Assembly: GCF_014681765.1 (NCBI RefSeq)
Contig: NZ_CP061502.1
Coordinates: 62,001 to 126,000, forward strand
Direction: 5' to 3'
Source: Roseicitreum antarcticum
Lineage (GTDB): Bacteria > Pseudomonadota > Alphaproteobacteria > Rhodobacterales > Rhodobacteraceae
DNA: 64,000 nt
The position numbers and the translations under genes are program-made. Below the pieces are notes generated by a model, which was given only the letters and a program-made list of their open reading frames with translations, ran no database searches and was not told where the DNA came from. Shown here piece after piece: positions 1 to 8,459 of the stretch; position 1 is the first letter of the stretch; each line of letters opens with the position of its first letter.

Positions 1-1512
1 ATCCTGTCGCTGCTGGTCCTCACCGGAAACGGCTGGACGGGGCGCGTGCTGCGCGCGGTGCTGATAACGCTCTTGATGGCGGTTGCGCTGCTTAAGTTGG
101 CAGATTTTGGCACGTTTGTCGCATTCAACCGCGGGTTCAACCTGTTGGTGGACCTCAACCTGCTGCATGCGGGGTGGACCTTGGCGCAGGGCACATTCGG
201 CATGGCGCTGGCCATGCTGGCAGGTTTGGGCGCTTTGGGCGCGCTGGTACTGATGGCCGGAATGTTGTGGTGGGCCACCGGTGTCTGGGCGCGGCACGGC
301 CGCCCCGGCTGGCTGCGCGTCACGGCGGCAATTCTGATCCTGCCCGCCACGGTGGCAGCGGTGGCCGAGGTCGGACAAGCGCGGCGCCTGTGGTCCCTGC
401 CCGCACCTGTCGCCGATGCAATCCCCGGTGCCGCCTTCACCGCCCGGCTCGCTCTGGAACGTGTGATGCAATTCGCCGAGACACGCGCCGAACTCGCCGC
501 CTTCCGCACGGCAGCGCGCACAGATCCAATGGCGGGCGGCGGTCCATTTCTTGACCTTGCGGGCGACCGCGATGTGATCTTGATCTACGTCGAAAGCTAT
601 GGACGGGCGAGCTTTGACAACCCGCTCTACCGCCCCACCCATAGCGCTACCCTGCGCCAGATCGGCGCCGACTTGGACGGCCGGGGCCTTGCCATGCGGT
701 CGGGCTGGGCAGTCGCGCCGATGACCGGGGGGCAAAGCTGGCTGGCGCATGGCACCGTCGCCTCGGGGTTGTGGCTCGACGATCAGGGCCGCTACCGCGC
801 CCTTCTGGCCAGCGAGCGCCAGACCCTGTTCCACTATGCCAGTGCCAGCGGGCGGCGCAGCGTGGCGATCATGCCCGCACATGTCTTCCCTTGGCCCGAG
901 GGCGCGTATTTCGGTTTCGACGCCATCTACAACGCCCCCGATCTGGGCTACGAGGGGCAACCATTCAACTGGGTCACCATGCCGGACCAATTCACCCTGA
1001 CCGCGCTGGACCGGCTGGAGCGCACGCGTCCGCAAGGCACGCCCGGGCGCGATCCACTTCTGGCGCAAGTGGCGTTGGTATCATCGCATGCGCCATGGGT
1101 TCCGATCCCGCCGGTGATCGACTGGGAGGCCGTGGGCGACGGTACGGTCTTCGACCCTTGGGCGACCTCGGGCGATCCCCCCGATGTGGTGTGGCGTGAC
1201 CATGACCGGGTGCGCGAACAATACCGCCGCGCCATCGACTACAGCCTACAGACCGTGGGATCATGGGCGGCGCGCCATGCGGACAACCCACCGCTGATCA
1301 TCATGCTGGGCGACCATCAAACCGCAGGATTCGTGTCCGGTGTGACCGGGTTCGATGTGCCGGTGCATATCATCGGCCCGCCTGATCTGGTCGCGCGGTT
1401 CGACGGTCCTGGCTGGCAGGCTGGGATGTTCCCCGATCCCGCTGCGCCCGCGCTGCGCATGGATGCAATGCGCGATGTCATCCTGCGCGCCCTGTCCTCG
1501 GACGCACCATGA
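1..1512 (+). CDS. Membrane-anchored sulfatase/alkaline-phosphatase superfamily hydrolase (5' truncated)
   Basis: The reading frame is open from the first base, so the N-terminus lies outside the window; an internal GTG at 46 is not needed as a start. The visible part has three or four hydrophobic helices in the first ~125 residues, followed by a globular domain of the sulfatase/LtaS/EptA type. That domain contains VILIYVESYG (first core strand), a MTGGQS segment that may carry the nucleophilic Thr, and a late LGDHQTAGF metal-site motif. Family members transfer or hydrolyse phosphate or sulfate esters at the outer face of the inner membrane; the substrate cannot be read here. Its stop overlaps the next start (ATGA), so the two genes are probably one operon and may act together on envelope lipids or glycans. 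Confidence 0.75.
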   Translation: MLSLLVLTGNGWTGRVLRAVLITLLMAVALLKLADFGTFVAFNRGFNLLVDLNLLHAGWTLAQGTFGMALAMLAGLGALGALVLMAGMLWWATGVWARHGRPGWLRVTAAILILPATVAAVAEVGQARRLWSLPAPVADAIPGAAFTARLALERVMQFAETRAELAAFRTAARTDPMAGGGPFLDLAGDRDVILIYVESYGRASFDNPLYRPTHSATLRQIGADLDGRGLAMRSGWAVAPMTGGQSWLAHGTVASGLWLDDQGRYRALLASERQTLFHYASASGRRSVAIMPAHVFPWPEGAYFGFDAIYNAPDLGYEGQPFNWVTMPDQFTLTALDRLERTRPQGTPGRDPLLAQVALVSSHAPWVPIPPVIDWEAVGDGTVFDPWATSGDPPDVVWRDHDRVREQYRRAIDYSLQTVGSWAARHADNPPLIIMLGDHQTAGFVSGVTGFDVPVHIIGPPDLVARFDGPGWQAGMFPDPAAPALRMDAMRDVILRALSSDAP

Positions 1513-2423
1513 AGGCGGCAGGGCGCGGTCTGATGCTAGCTGTGGTGCGCTGGGTCGTCACGCTGGGTGCGCTGGTTCTGGTGTTTCGCGTGCTGGGCAC
1601 CGAGGCGATCGTGACGCAGTTGCGGGCAGTATCGCTGCCATGGCTTGTGATGGCGGTAGGCGCACTGACGCTCCAGATCGCGCTGTCGGCAGCGCGCTGG
1701 CGGATCACGGCGGGCGCTGTCGGCCTTCAGGTGGGGCGCGGACAGGCGTTGCGCGAATACTACCTGTCGGTGCTAGGCAACACGGTACTGCCCGGCGGCG
1801 TGCTGGGCGATCTGGGGCGGATCGCACGGCTGCGCCATCAAGCCGGGGTGGGGCGGGCCGCACAATCGGTGGTGATCGAGCGGCTGGCAGGCCAGATTGC
1901 GCTGTTTGCCGTGACGGGTCTCGGCGCGGTGGCGTGGTTCTGGCCGCATCCAGCTGCACTGGCCGGGGCGATTGCGCTTGTTGCCGGCGGCTATGGCATG
2001 ATCGTGGTGATACGTAACGCCGGGCAACGGCCCGCATCGCAGCCGACGGGCCGCATCGGGCGCATGCTGCGTCTTCTCGCCGACGCATGGGTCAGCCCCG
2101 GGGTCTGGCGGCGGCAACTCTGGTTGAGCCTTGCCATTCTGGCATGCAACCTGGGCGGCTTCTGGGCCGCCGCACAGGCGGTCGGCCTGACGCTGGGTCC
2201 GGTGGCGGCTATTTTCGTGATCCCGCTGGCGCTGAGCGCGATGCTGATCCCGCTTTCAGTCAACGGCTGGGGCCTGCGCGAGGGGGCCGCCGCCGCGATC
2301 TGGCCACTGGCAGGCGCAGCGCCCAGCCATGCCGTCGCAGCAAGTGTTGTTTTCGGCATCGCGGCGCTGCTGGCCGCGCTACCCGGAATCGTCGCGCTGC
2401 GCGCGCCCCTGAAGGCCACCTGA
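1509..2423 (+). CDS. UPF0104 / lysylphosphatidylglycerol synthase TM-region family membrane protein
   Basis: A 304-residue polytopic inner-membrane protein with about seven to eight hydrophobic segments. The segment around YYLSVLGNTVLPGGVLGD (residues ~78-95) and the late NGWGLREGAAAAIWPLAG (residues ~247-264) match the flippase-like TM core of the LPG synthase/YbhN (UPF0104) family. No C-terminal aminoacyl-transferase domain is present, so this is the membrane half only, as in YbhN-like proteins. The start overlaps the upstream sulfatase-like gene by four bases, which suggests translational coupling and a shared role in the envelope. The exact activity is unknown. Confidence 0.7.
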   Translation: MKAAGRGLMLAVVRWVVTLGALVLVFRVLGTEAIVTQLRAVSLPWLVMAVGALTLQIALSAARWRITAGAVGLQVGRGQALREYYLSVLGNTVLPGGVLGDLGRIARLRHQAGVGRAAQSVVIERLAGQIALFAVTGLGAVAWFWPHPAALAGAIALVAGGYGMIVVIRNAGQRPASQPTGRIGRMLRLLADAWVSPGVWRRQLWLSLAILACNLGGFWAAAQAVGLTLGPVAAIFVIPLALSAMLIPLSVNGWGLREGAAAAIWPLAGAAPSHAVAASVVFGIAALLAALPGIVALRAPLKAT

Positions 2424-2648
2424 CAGCCAACCGCCGCTTGACGCGCCCGGTACGCCCTGTAAGGCTAACGATTGGGTGCGCAGGGCGGAGGCATAGGGAA
2501 CACGGCGTCACAAGAGGCGCGGCCGCAGTACGCTGCACAGCATCCGGCACATACCTCTCGCCCCGGCGATCTGCATCTTCACCATGCCTGCCCCCGGGTC
2601 TGGTCCCCTTTTCAAGACCGAGCGGCGCGCAACAGGAAGGACCACCAC

Positions 2649-3491
2649 TTGAAACTGCTCCGTTTTGGCGCCAGGGGCGCAGAAAAACCCGGCCTTTTGC
2701 ACAGCGACGGCACCATCCGGGATCTGTCGGCCATTGTCCCCGATCTGGCGGGCGAGGTGCTTCTGCCCGCAGGGCTGGCACGGATTGCCGCCACAGACCA
2801 CGCAGCACTGCCAATCGTCGATGGCGCCACCCGTCTGGGCGCGCCGGTGTCGGGCACCGGCAAGGTGATCTGCATCGGCCTGAACTATGCCGATCACGCG
2901 GCCGAAAGCGGGATGGCCGTCCCGCCAGAACCCGTGATCTTCATGAAAGCGACCTCGGCTATCTGCGGGCCAGATGACCCGATCATTATCCCACGCGGTG
3001 CGGAAAAAACCGATTGGGAGGTCGAGCTGGCAATCATCATCGGCAAACCGGCGAAATACGTCACCGAGGCCGAGGCGATGGACCATGTTGCGGGCTATGC
3101 GGTGATGAACGATGTCTCGGAAAGGTCTTTCCAGATCGAACGTTCCGGGCAATGGACCAAGGGCAAAAGTTGCGACAATTTCGGCCAGATCGGCCCTTGG
3201 CTGGTGACGCGCGACGCGGTGGAAAACCCACAGGCGCTGGACATGTGGCTGGATGTGAACGGCGAACGCATGCAGAAAGGTACGACCGCAACAATGGTCT
3301 ACACCGTGCCATTTCTGGTGCACTATCTCAGCCAGTTCATGTCGCTGCACCCGGGCGACGTGATCTCGACCGGGACACCGCCGGGGGTGGGGATGGGCCG
3401 CAAACCGCCGCGCTACCTGAAACCGGGCGATGTGGTGGAACTGGGCATCGACGGGCTGGGCGCACAGCGGCAAGCGGTCGTGGCCGATTGA
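2649..3491 (+). CDS. Fumarylacetoacetate hydrolase (FAH) family enzyme
   Basis: I place the start at TTG 2649, because an AGGAAGG ribosome site lies about 8 bases upstream and the product then begins KLLRFG, as in the ~281-residue FAH subgroup annotated as ureidoglycolate lyase or 2,4-diketo-3-deoxy-L-fuconate hydrolase. The metal-binding FAH fold is evident: ICIGLNYADHAAESG, then EPVIFMKATSAI, the E-x-E type EVELAIIIG, and near the end DVISTGTPPGVGMG. Such enzymes cleave C-C bonds of 2,4-diketo acids in the cytoplasm. The gene stands alone, 225 bases after the membrane gene and convergent with the DUF1328 gene. A role in acidic sugar breakdown would suit the neighbouring loci, but the substrate is not determined by sequence. 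Confidence 0.8.
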   Translation: MKLLRFGARGAEKPGLLHSDGTIRDLSAIVPDLAGEVLLPAGLARIAATDHAALPIVDGATRLGAPVSGTGKVICIGLNYADHAAESGMAVPPEPVIFMKATSAICGPDDPIIIPRGAEKTDWEVELAIIIGKPAKYVTEAEAMDHVAGYAVMNDVSERSFQIERSGQWTKGKSCDNFGQIGPWLVTRDAVENPQALDMWLDVNGERMQKGTTATMVYTVPFLVHYLSQFMSLHPGDVISTGTPPGVGMGRKPPRYLKPGDVVELGIDGLGAQRQAVVAD

Positions 3492-3531
3492 GGCCACCGC
3501 GCGCTCGCGCCGATTTCGCCGTGGCGCATGC

Positions 3532-3565
3532 AAAAGACCCGCGCGCCACAGGGGCTGCGCGGGTC
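3532..3565 (-). terminator. Rho-independent terminator of the DUF1328 gene
   Basis: Read on the minus strand, a perfect 9-bp stem (GACCCGCGC with GCGCGGGTC, plus-strand arms 3536-3544 and 3557-3565) is followed at once by TTTTG. It sits about 50 bases downstream of the DUF1328 stop and also lies downstream of the convergent FAH gene. Confidence 0.75.
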
Positions 3566-3613
3566 CGATGATGTTGCCAGGGGCCTTCAGTATGGGGACC
3601 CGGCGTTGCCTTG

Positions 3614-3787
3614 TCAGAGCGGCGGGCGACCCCGCACGGCCCGTGCGACCATCGCAATCACGAACAAGACCAAGAAGATGACAAACAGGATCTGCGCAAT
3701 AGACGACGCCGCACCCGCAACGCCTGTAAAGCCCAGTGCAGCCGCGACCAGTGCGACGATCAAAAATGTAAGTGCCCACCCAAGCAT
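3614..3787 (-). CDS. DUF1328 (UPF0391) small membrane protein
   Basis: A 57-residue protein beginning [20 protein letters not shown], with two hydrophobic helices around a [11 protein letters not shown] turn and a short basic tail (RAVRGRPPL). This is the DUF1328/YtjA pattern, common in stress regulons of Proteobacteria. A SD (AAAGGA) precedes the ATG. An EcfG-type promoter lies ~50 bases upstream and a terminator lies downstream, so it is a monocistronic stress gene. The molecular function is unknown. Confidence 0.88.
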   Translation of the reverse strand: MLGWALTFLIVALVAAALGFTGVAGAASSIAQILFVIFLVLFVIAMVARAVRGRPPL

Positions 3788-3836
3788 GATTTATTCCTTT
3801 CATCATTGGCGCCGCTGATACGGCCTATGAGAAGGA

Positions 3837-3861
3837 AACGATCCACACCGCATCCGGTTCC
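3837..3861 (-). promoter_or_regulatory. EcfG-type promoter of the DUF1328 gene
   Basis: On the minus strand GGAAC (plus 3857-3861) is followed after exactly 16 bases by CGTT (plus 3837-3840). This is the consensus of EcfG sigma factors and leaves a leader of about 40 bases before the DUF1328 start. Confidence 0.8.
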
Positions 3862-3917
3862 CCGCGCCGGGCAGGAAGTGCGGGCATCCGCCAAACCGGG
3901 CAGAACACCCTGCCTCA

Positions 3918-3954
3918 AAACGCGAAACGCCCCTGGCTGATATCAGCCGGGGGC
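3918..3954 (-). terminator. Terminator downstream of phyR
   Basis: Arms 3929-3940 and 3943-3954 form a 12-bp stem with one G-U pair around a TA centre. On the minus strand it is followed by GTTTCGCGTTTT. It begins about 45 bases past the phyR stop. Confidence 0.6.
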
Positions 3955-3997
3955 GCCGAAGCATTTTGATGTGACGCCTCGAGAGCGGCGGATCGGT

Positions 3998-4795
3998 TCA
4001 GGCGTTCAGGGTCTGGGTCGAGGCGAAGAACATCGCCTGCGACACTGCCGAGCGGACCTGTTCGGATTCAAACGGCTTGGTAATCAGAAACGCCGGTTCC
4101 GGCTTTTCACCGGTCAACAAGCGCTCAGGATAGGCGGTGATGAAGATGACCGGGGTGTCCGCATCATGCTTCAAGAGGTCGTTCACCGCATCGATCCCCG
4201 AGGAATCGTCGGCCAGATGAATATCTGCCAAGATGAGGTCGGGCCGCTGTTCCAGCCCGTGGCGCACAGCCTCGGACCGGGTGCGGGCGATCGCGGTCAC
4301 TTCATGACCCATGTCGGTCACGATGTGGCTGATATCCAGCGCGATCAACGGCTCATCCTCGATGACCAACACCTTGCCGCGCACGGCTTGGTTCATTTCG
4401 GAATAGGCGATCGCGACCAGTTCTTGTGCATCGGTGCCGCTGACGTCGATGATCTGGCCGATCTGCTGGTAAGAGAATTGCTCCAGACTGCGCAGCAACA
4501 GGGCTTCGCGGGTGTGGGGCGTCAAAGTGCCCAGAAGGGATTGCGCCCGCCCCTCGACCCCTTGCTCGTCGGATTGTTCGGTGATCGGGGTGCCAGTCGT
4601 CTGCCAGACCGTGTGGAACGCCCGGAACAGGGCGGTTTTCACATCAATCTCGGTGCTCAGAAGCGCGCAGTCGGCCAAAATCGCCTCCAGCGTGGCGGCG
4701 GCGTACCTGTCGCCGGTGGTCTGAGAGCCGGTCAGCGCACGGGCGTACCTGCGCAAGTAAGGCAATTGTTGTGCCACCTGCTTCGACATCGACAT
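3998..4795 (-). CDS. phyR: Response regulator PhyR, general stress response anti-anti-sigma factor
   Basis: PhyR controls the alphaproteobacterial general stress response: once phosphorylated it binds NepR and so frees EcfG. The 265-residue product has the diagnostic order of a sigma-like N-terminal domain (residues ~5-135) and a C-terminal receiver (~140-260). The receiver keeps the acidic pair in IEDE (D147), the phospho-acceptor D191 in LADIHL, T220 and K240. I chose the ATG at 4795 because AGGAGG lies 7 bases upstream; an in-frame ATG at 4813 has no such site. It is divergent from nepR-ecfG, the usual arrangement, and the shared intergenic region holds an EcfG promoter facing this gene. 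Confidence 0.96.
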   Translation of the reverse strand: MSMSKQVAQQLPYLRRYARALTGSQTTGDRYAAATLEAILADCALLSTEIDVKTALFRAFHTVWQTTGTPITEQSDEQGVEGRAQSLLGTLTPHTREALLLRSLEQFSYQQIGQIIDVSGTDAQELVAIAYSEMNQAVRGKVLVIEDEPLIALDISHIVTDMGHEVTAIARTRSEAVRHGLEQRPDLILADIHLADDSSGIDAVNDLLKHDADTPVIFITAYPERLLTGEKPEPAFLITKPFESEQVRSAVSQAMFFASTQTLNA

Positions 4796-4882
4796 GAATG
4801 TATCCTCCTGCATCAGGGTTTGGACTTCGTGGTTGAGGCGTTACCAGAAATACTGGCCGCGCAAAATTATCTGCCAATCGCG

Positions 4883-4914
4883 GGAACCCAACGCATGGTG
4901 ATGCGTTTGGTTCC
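4883..4914. promoter_or_regulatory. Bidirectional EcfG promoter between phyR and nepR-ecfG
   Basis: On the plus strand GGAAC (4883-4887), 16 bases, CGTT (4904-4907) points to nepR. On the minus strand GGAAC (plus 4910-4914), 16 bases, CGTT (plus 4890-4893) points to phyR. The two elements interlock in a 32-bp imperfect palindrome in which 13 of 16 half-site positions match. Leaders would be about 130 bases (nepR) and 85 bases (phyR). Confidence 0.82.
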
Positions 4915-5043
4915 AAGACAGGTTGAAAAAATCGTGTAGGGATATTGGCGTCGGCACGTAAAGGCGCAGCAGCCCTGCGGCGATGAAACCAACCCGGATC
5001 ACGATATCCGCTCAAGTAAGAAGAATGGCAGGACCATGATACC

Positions 5044-5226
5044 ATGACACAAAAGAAACGCCCCAGACAAGATGACGCCGTTCCCAGCGAAGTGGCGCGG
5101 CAGATCGATGAAAACCTGAAACGTCTCTACAGTGACGTCGACGCAGAAGGCCTGCCCGACGATTTGATGAGCCTCCTTGAACAGCTGCGCCAAAAGGACC
5201 TGGGCCGCAGCGGTGATGCGCGATGA
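5044..5226 (+). CDS. nepR: Anti-sigma factor NepR
   Basis: A 60-residue acidic protein with the NepR core: two helices, EVARQIDENLKRLYSDV and LPDDLMSLLEQLRQ, joined by a short linker. NepR holds EcfG inactive and is displaced by phosphorylated PhyR. It is encoded directly before ecfG with an ATGA overlap, so anti-sigma and sigma factor are translationally coupled, and it is driven by the EcfG promoter upstream (positive autoregulation). Size, sequence and neighbours all agree. Confidence 0.95.
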   Translation: MTQKKRPRQDDAVPSEVARQIDENLKRLYSDVDAEGLPDDLMSLLEQLRQKDLGRSGDAR

Positions 5227-5843
5227 CGGCCGCGTTCCTCCCTGAACAGGCCCGTGATGCCGAAGCAGCTGCCGCGCCCGCCAACACGTCAGGTGCCGCC
5301 GATCCGCGCGAAGAGATCGTGCAGCATCTGCCCAGCCTTCGCGCCTATGCCCGCAGCTTGACCGGCGAAACCGCGTTGGCCGACGATCTGGTGCAAGAAA
5401 CCGTGCTGAAGGCTTGGACCAAGTTCGGGCAGTACCGCGAAGGGACCAACTTGCGCGCGTGGCTGTTCACCATTTTGCGCAACGCACATCTGTCGCTGCG
5501 GCGAAAGCGGATGCGCGAAGTGCCCGACCCCGATGGTGCGATGGTCGCGCAGTTGTCCTCGCGGCCCGACCACGATGGCAGAATGGCGCTGACCGAATTG
5601 CAGGCAGCGTTGCACAAATTGCCCGTCGAACAGCGCGAGGCGCTAATCCTTGTCGGCGCGCTGGGATTCACGGTCGAGGAAGCGTCGGAGACCTGCGGCT
5701 GCGCGCCTGGCACCATCAAGAGCCGGGCAAACCGGGGCCGCAAGGCGCTGGCAAAGATGCTCCACCTTGACATGGACGATGCGATGACACTGGCAGAACA
5801 ATCGGCTGTCACCGCAGCTATGGGCGTGGCGTCAGGAAACTGA
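5223..5843 (+). CDS. ecfG: EcfG-family RNA polymerase sigma factor of the general stress response
   Basis: A 206-residue ECF sigma factor of group ECF15. Region 2 covers residues ~30-95 (ADDLVQETVLKAWTKF, TNLRAWLFTILRNAHLS). Region 4 covers ~120-180 (LPVEQREALILVGALGFTVEEAS, then the HTH helix APGTIKSRANRGRKAL). It directs RNA polymerase to GGAAC-N16/17-CGTT promoters, six of which occur in this window. A ~25-residue Ala-rich N-terminal extension precedes region 2. It overlaps nepR by four bases and is followed 32 bases later by the sensor kinase gene. Confidence 0.95.
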   Translation: MTAAFLPEQARDAEAAAAPANTSGAADPREEIVQHLPSLRAYARSLTGETALADDLVQETVLKAWTKFGQYREGTNLRAWLFTILRNAHLSLRRKRMREVPDPDGAMVAQLSSRPDHDGRMALTELQAALHKLPVEQREALILVGALGFTVEEASETCGCAPGTIKSRANRGRKALAKMLHLDMDDAMTLAEQSAVTAAMGVASGN

Positions 5844-5875
5844 CGCTGCGCACCAATAAGGAAATCACGACTGAC

Positions 5876-7588
5876 ATGATGAAATTTGCCCGTTTCCCGC
5901 ACCGGCTTTCGGCGCGTCTGGCAATCCTTCTGACGCTGGGCCTTGCGCCGCTGGGGGCGATTGCGATCTATTCCGAATGGCAGGGCGCGAGGGTGGCAAC
6001 TGATGCACAGGCCTCGGCGCTGATTGCGCAGACCGGCGACGCCGTCGGCGGGCAGGCGGCCTTGCTGCGCAGTGCCTTGCTGGCCAGCGACGCGCTGGGG
6101 CGGGCGATCATTGCCGAACGTGGTGATCCCGCGGCGTGCTCCGAAATCTTGCGCGACTATGTTCAGGGCACGGCGTTTTTCACGGTGGCAGGCTTCACGG
6201 ATCTCGAGGGCCGGATGGCATGTGTGTCCGAGGGCGGACCGCTGGATCTGGGCACCAGCGCCAGATTGCGCGATCAGATCGAGAACCCACGCCAGACGCT
6301 GAACTTCGACCAGTCTGGCCTCATCAGCGGCATGCCCGTCACCATTGCAACCAGCCCGGTCTATGACGACGATACCCTGCTGGGATTCATGGTCCTATCG
6401 GTATCCTCGGTCGCTTTCCGGCGGATTTCGACACAACCTGACCCGGAAACCGCGCCGCGCGGCACCTTCTTGCTCAACGAAACCGGCGACGTGCTGATCG
6501 GCGAACTCGCTGCCGACGCAATCGCCCAGCTGCCGCCGGCCGACCAGTTGCAACGCCTCGTCGCTGAGGGCGAGGGGGTGTATACTGAGCCCAGCCGCAG
6601 CGGCGATACCCGCCACTTCACCGTCGCCCAGCTAATCCCCGGTCAGCTTTTCGCGCTTGGCAGCTGGGATGCGAACCAGCTGGAGCTTGCTTCGGGGCCA
6701 TTTATCTGGCGTTTGGCTATTCCCGTGGTCATGTGGCTGGCCTCGGTGGTCGTGGTCATGCTGGCGGTCAACCTGCTTGTCGTGCGCTATTTGCAGCAGA
6801 TCAACCGACAGGTGCGCCGTTTCGCGCTGGGGGATCGCAACGATATCGCAGCGCTGTCCCAGGAAGCCCCGACCGAATTGCGAGAGCTGAACGGCACAAT
6901 CTCCAAGATGGCAATGATCATCCGGCGCAATGAGAACTCCGCTGCTGAGGCGCTGGAAGAAAAGACCGTGCTGCTGCAAGAAGTGCACCACCGGGTGAAA
7001 AACAACCTGCAGCTCATCGCCTCGATCCTGAACTTGCAGGTGCGCAAAGTGACCGACCCCATGGCACGCAACATCATCCATGGTGTCCAGGCACGGGTGC
7101 GCAGCCTCGCCTCGATCCACCGAACGCTATATGAACTGGACCAGATCACCGAGCAGGACTCTGCCCGGATCTTCAACCAGATCATGAATGATGCGGTGTC
7201 GATGGTCACCACCGACAGCCCCGATCTGGAAACCGAAGCCGACATCACGCATATCACGGTGCCGCAGGCCAATCTGATCCCGTTTTCGCTGCTTTTCACC
7301 GAGGCGCTGACCAATGCGCTGAAATATGTGACCGAGGGACCGGACGGCAAACGGCGGATGCATGTGTTCTTGCAGGAGAACGACGCAGGGGCGCGGCTGG
7401 TGGTCTGGAATACATGCTACCCGGCAGAGGATTGCGTAGAGGGGATGGGGCTGGGCCGCGACCTGATGACCGCCTTCGCACAACAGATTGACGCCGAGAT
7501 CGAGATGGGCCCGACCGACGACAGCCGCGGCTCCGGTTGGCAGGTCGCGGTGCAACTGCCTTTGGCCCCACAGAAACGCGGCGGATAG
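5876..7588 (+). CDS. HisKA_2-family sensor histidine kinase, putative PhyR kinase (PhyK-like)
   Basis: A 570-residue membrane kinase with a TM helix at ~12-30, a periplasmic sensor region to ~270, and a second TM helix at ~277-302. A linker then leads to the HisKA_2 dimerisation domain with the phospho-His box EVHHRVKNNLQ (H371/H372). The ATP-binding domain carries an N-box-like EALTNALKYV. Kinases of the HWE/HisKA_2 group phosphorylate PhyR-type receivers. Its place directly after nepR-ecfG makes it the likely cognate stress sensor, perhaps for a periplasmic or membrane signal. Two ATGs (5876, 5879) are possible starts. The extracytoplasmic ligand is unknown. Confidence 0.9.
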   Translation: MMKFARFPHRLSARLAILLTLGLAPLGAIAIYSEWQGARVATDAQASALIAQTGDAVGGQAALLRSALLASDALGRAIIAERGDPAACSEILRDYVQGTAFFTVAGFTDLEGRMACVSEGGPLDLGTSARLRDQIENPRQTLNFDQSGLISGMPVTIATSPVYDDDTLLGFMVLSVSSVAFRRISTQPDPETAPRGTFLLNETGDVLIGELAADAIAQLPPADQLQRLVAEGEGVYTEPSRSGDTRHFTVAQLIPGQLFALGSWDANQLELASGPFIWRLAIPVVMWLASVVVVMLAVNLLVVRYLQQINRQVRRFALGDRNDIAALSQEAPTELRELNGTISKMAMIIRRNENSAAEALEEKTVLLQEVHHRVKNNLQLIASILNLQVRKVTDPMARNIIHGVQARVRSLASIHRTLYELDQITEQDSARIFNQIMNDAVSMVTTDSPDLETEADITHITVPQANLIPFSLLFTEALTNALKYVTEGPDGKRRMHVFLQENDAGARLVVWNTCYPAEDCVEGMGLGRDLMTAFAQQIDAEIEMGPTDDSRGSGWQVAVQLPLAPQKRGG

Positions 7589-7857
7589 TCACCTGCTGTG
7601 TCTGGCGCGCCAAAGGGATACGAAACAAGTGGTCAGATCGCCGCGCGCGACAGCGGTTAAACCCAATACGCGCCACGGGGCAAAACCTGCCACCACCTCA
7701 GGCCAAAGCTGCGGTTAGACACCAGCGGGCGCCTTGTGCCCCACGTCCGCCCCGTCGTTAAGCGGCAAACACTATACCATCACGTCTCGCAAGTATGGGA
7801 TGGCCGCATCGCTCTCGGGAAACATCTATCTGGCACCGCACATTGCCGGGCCTGAAC
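7589..7857. other. Intergenic stretch after the sensor kinase, no gene seen
   Basis: This part of the 330-base gap before the csbD-like gene shows no credible reading frame with a ribosome site and no clear terminator hairpin. The only recognised element is the EcfG promoter that begins at 7858. Confidence 0.5.
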
Positions 7858-7882
7858 GGAACCGAAGCCCGCTTTGCACGTT
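7858..7882 (+). promoter_or_regulatory. EcfG-type promoter of the csbD-like gene
   Basis: GGAAC (7858-7862), exactly 16 bases, CGTT (7879-7882). The leader to the ATG at 7919 would be about 30 bases and includes AAAGGAGG. Confidence 0.85.
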
Positions 7883-7918
7883 GTCACGGTATAACGCATT
7901 CATGCAAAGGAGGTTCTT

Positions 7919-8116
7919 ATGAACTGGGATCAAATCGAAGGTAAATGGAAGCAGCTGCAGGGATCCGCAAAGGAAAACTGGGGCAAGCTGACCGATGACG
8001 ACCTTGACGTCGCCGCAGGCAAGCGCGACCAGCTGGCCGGCAAGATTCAGGAAGCCTATGGCGTTTCCCGCGAAGAAGCTGAAAAGCAGGTCGACGAATG
8101 GTCCAACCGGACCTGA
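7919..8116 (+). CDS. CsbD family stress-response protein
   Basis: A 65-residue hydrophilic protein, MNWDQIEGKWKQLQGSAKEN..., with the CsbD-family pattern of W-K-Q repeats, a DDDLDVAAGKRDQLAGKIQ middle and a C-terminal EEAEKQVDEW. CsbD-like proteins are small, abundant and induced by general stress sigma factors; their biochemical role is unknown. A very strong ribosome site (AAAGGAGG) and an EcfG promoter lie just upstream, and a strong terminator lies downstream, so it is a single-gene stress unit. Confidence 0.92.
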   Translation: MNWDQIEGKWKQLQGSAKENWGKLTDDDLDVAAGKRDQLAGKIQEAYGVSREEAEKQVDEWSNRT

Positions 8117-8126
8117 GCCAAATACA

Positions 8127-8153
8127 TGCCGGGCGACCTACACACGCCCGGCA
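8127..8153 (+). other. Hairpin just downstream of the csbD-like gene
   Basis: TGCCGGGC (8127-8134) pairs perfectly with GCCCGGCA (8146-8153). No T-run follows, so it may be an mRNA-stabilising 3' structure ahead of the true terminator. Confidence 0.45.
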
Positions 8154-8183
8154 CTTCAATGGGCGTGCACTACGCGCCTCTTT

Positions 8184-8214
8184 GCCCGCAGGCCCGGCCT
8201 GCGGGCTTTCTTTT
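8184..8214 (+). terminator. Rho-independent terminator of the csbD-like gene
   Basis: A perfect 10-bp GC stem (GCCCGCAGGC with GCCTGCGGGC, loop CCG) is followed by TTTCTTTT. It is the strongest terminator in the window. Confidence 0.85.
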
Positions 8215-8391
8215 GCGCTGCTGCATTGATCGGATTGCGCAGCCGGTTCTCGCGCTACCACAAACCCCGTCCAATGGCAGGACAGCCCGTCGCGCCTTTG
8301 GTGTCGTAGCAGCCCCCACAGCCCAAGCCGGTGTCGCGCACAACGCATTCAGGTTATCGTCAAAGGGCGCCGGATCACCAGCGACATTCAC

Positions 8392-8429
8392 CAAAAAGCC
8401 GCACCGCGCCAGACTGGCACGATGCGGCT
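8392..8429 (-). terminator. Terminator of the PLDc_N-like gene (possibly bidirectional)
   Basis: Arms 8397-8411 and 8415-8429 form a 15-bp stem with two non-Watson-Crick positions. On the minus strand TTTTT follows. It lies ~30 bases after the stop of the small gene at 8460-8642. The ~180 bases between this site and the csbD terminator show no gene. Confidence 0.7.
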
Positions 8430-8459
8430 TTGTAGGTTTTGGTCTTATAGGTGTTTCCT

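Noticed and set aside
2508-3806. A 432-codon open frame antisense to the FAH gene
   Set aside because: It is the high-GC antisense shadow of a clear FAH-family gene, has no ribosome site or family features, and runs through the DUF1328 gene.
3971-4939. A long plus-strand frame over phyR
   Set aside because: It mirrors phyR, whose receiver and sigma-like domains are unmistakable, and it runs across the divergent promoter.
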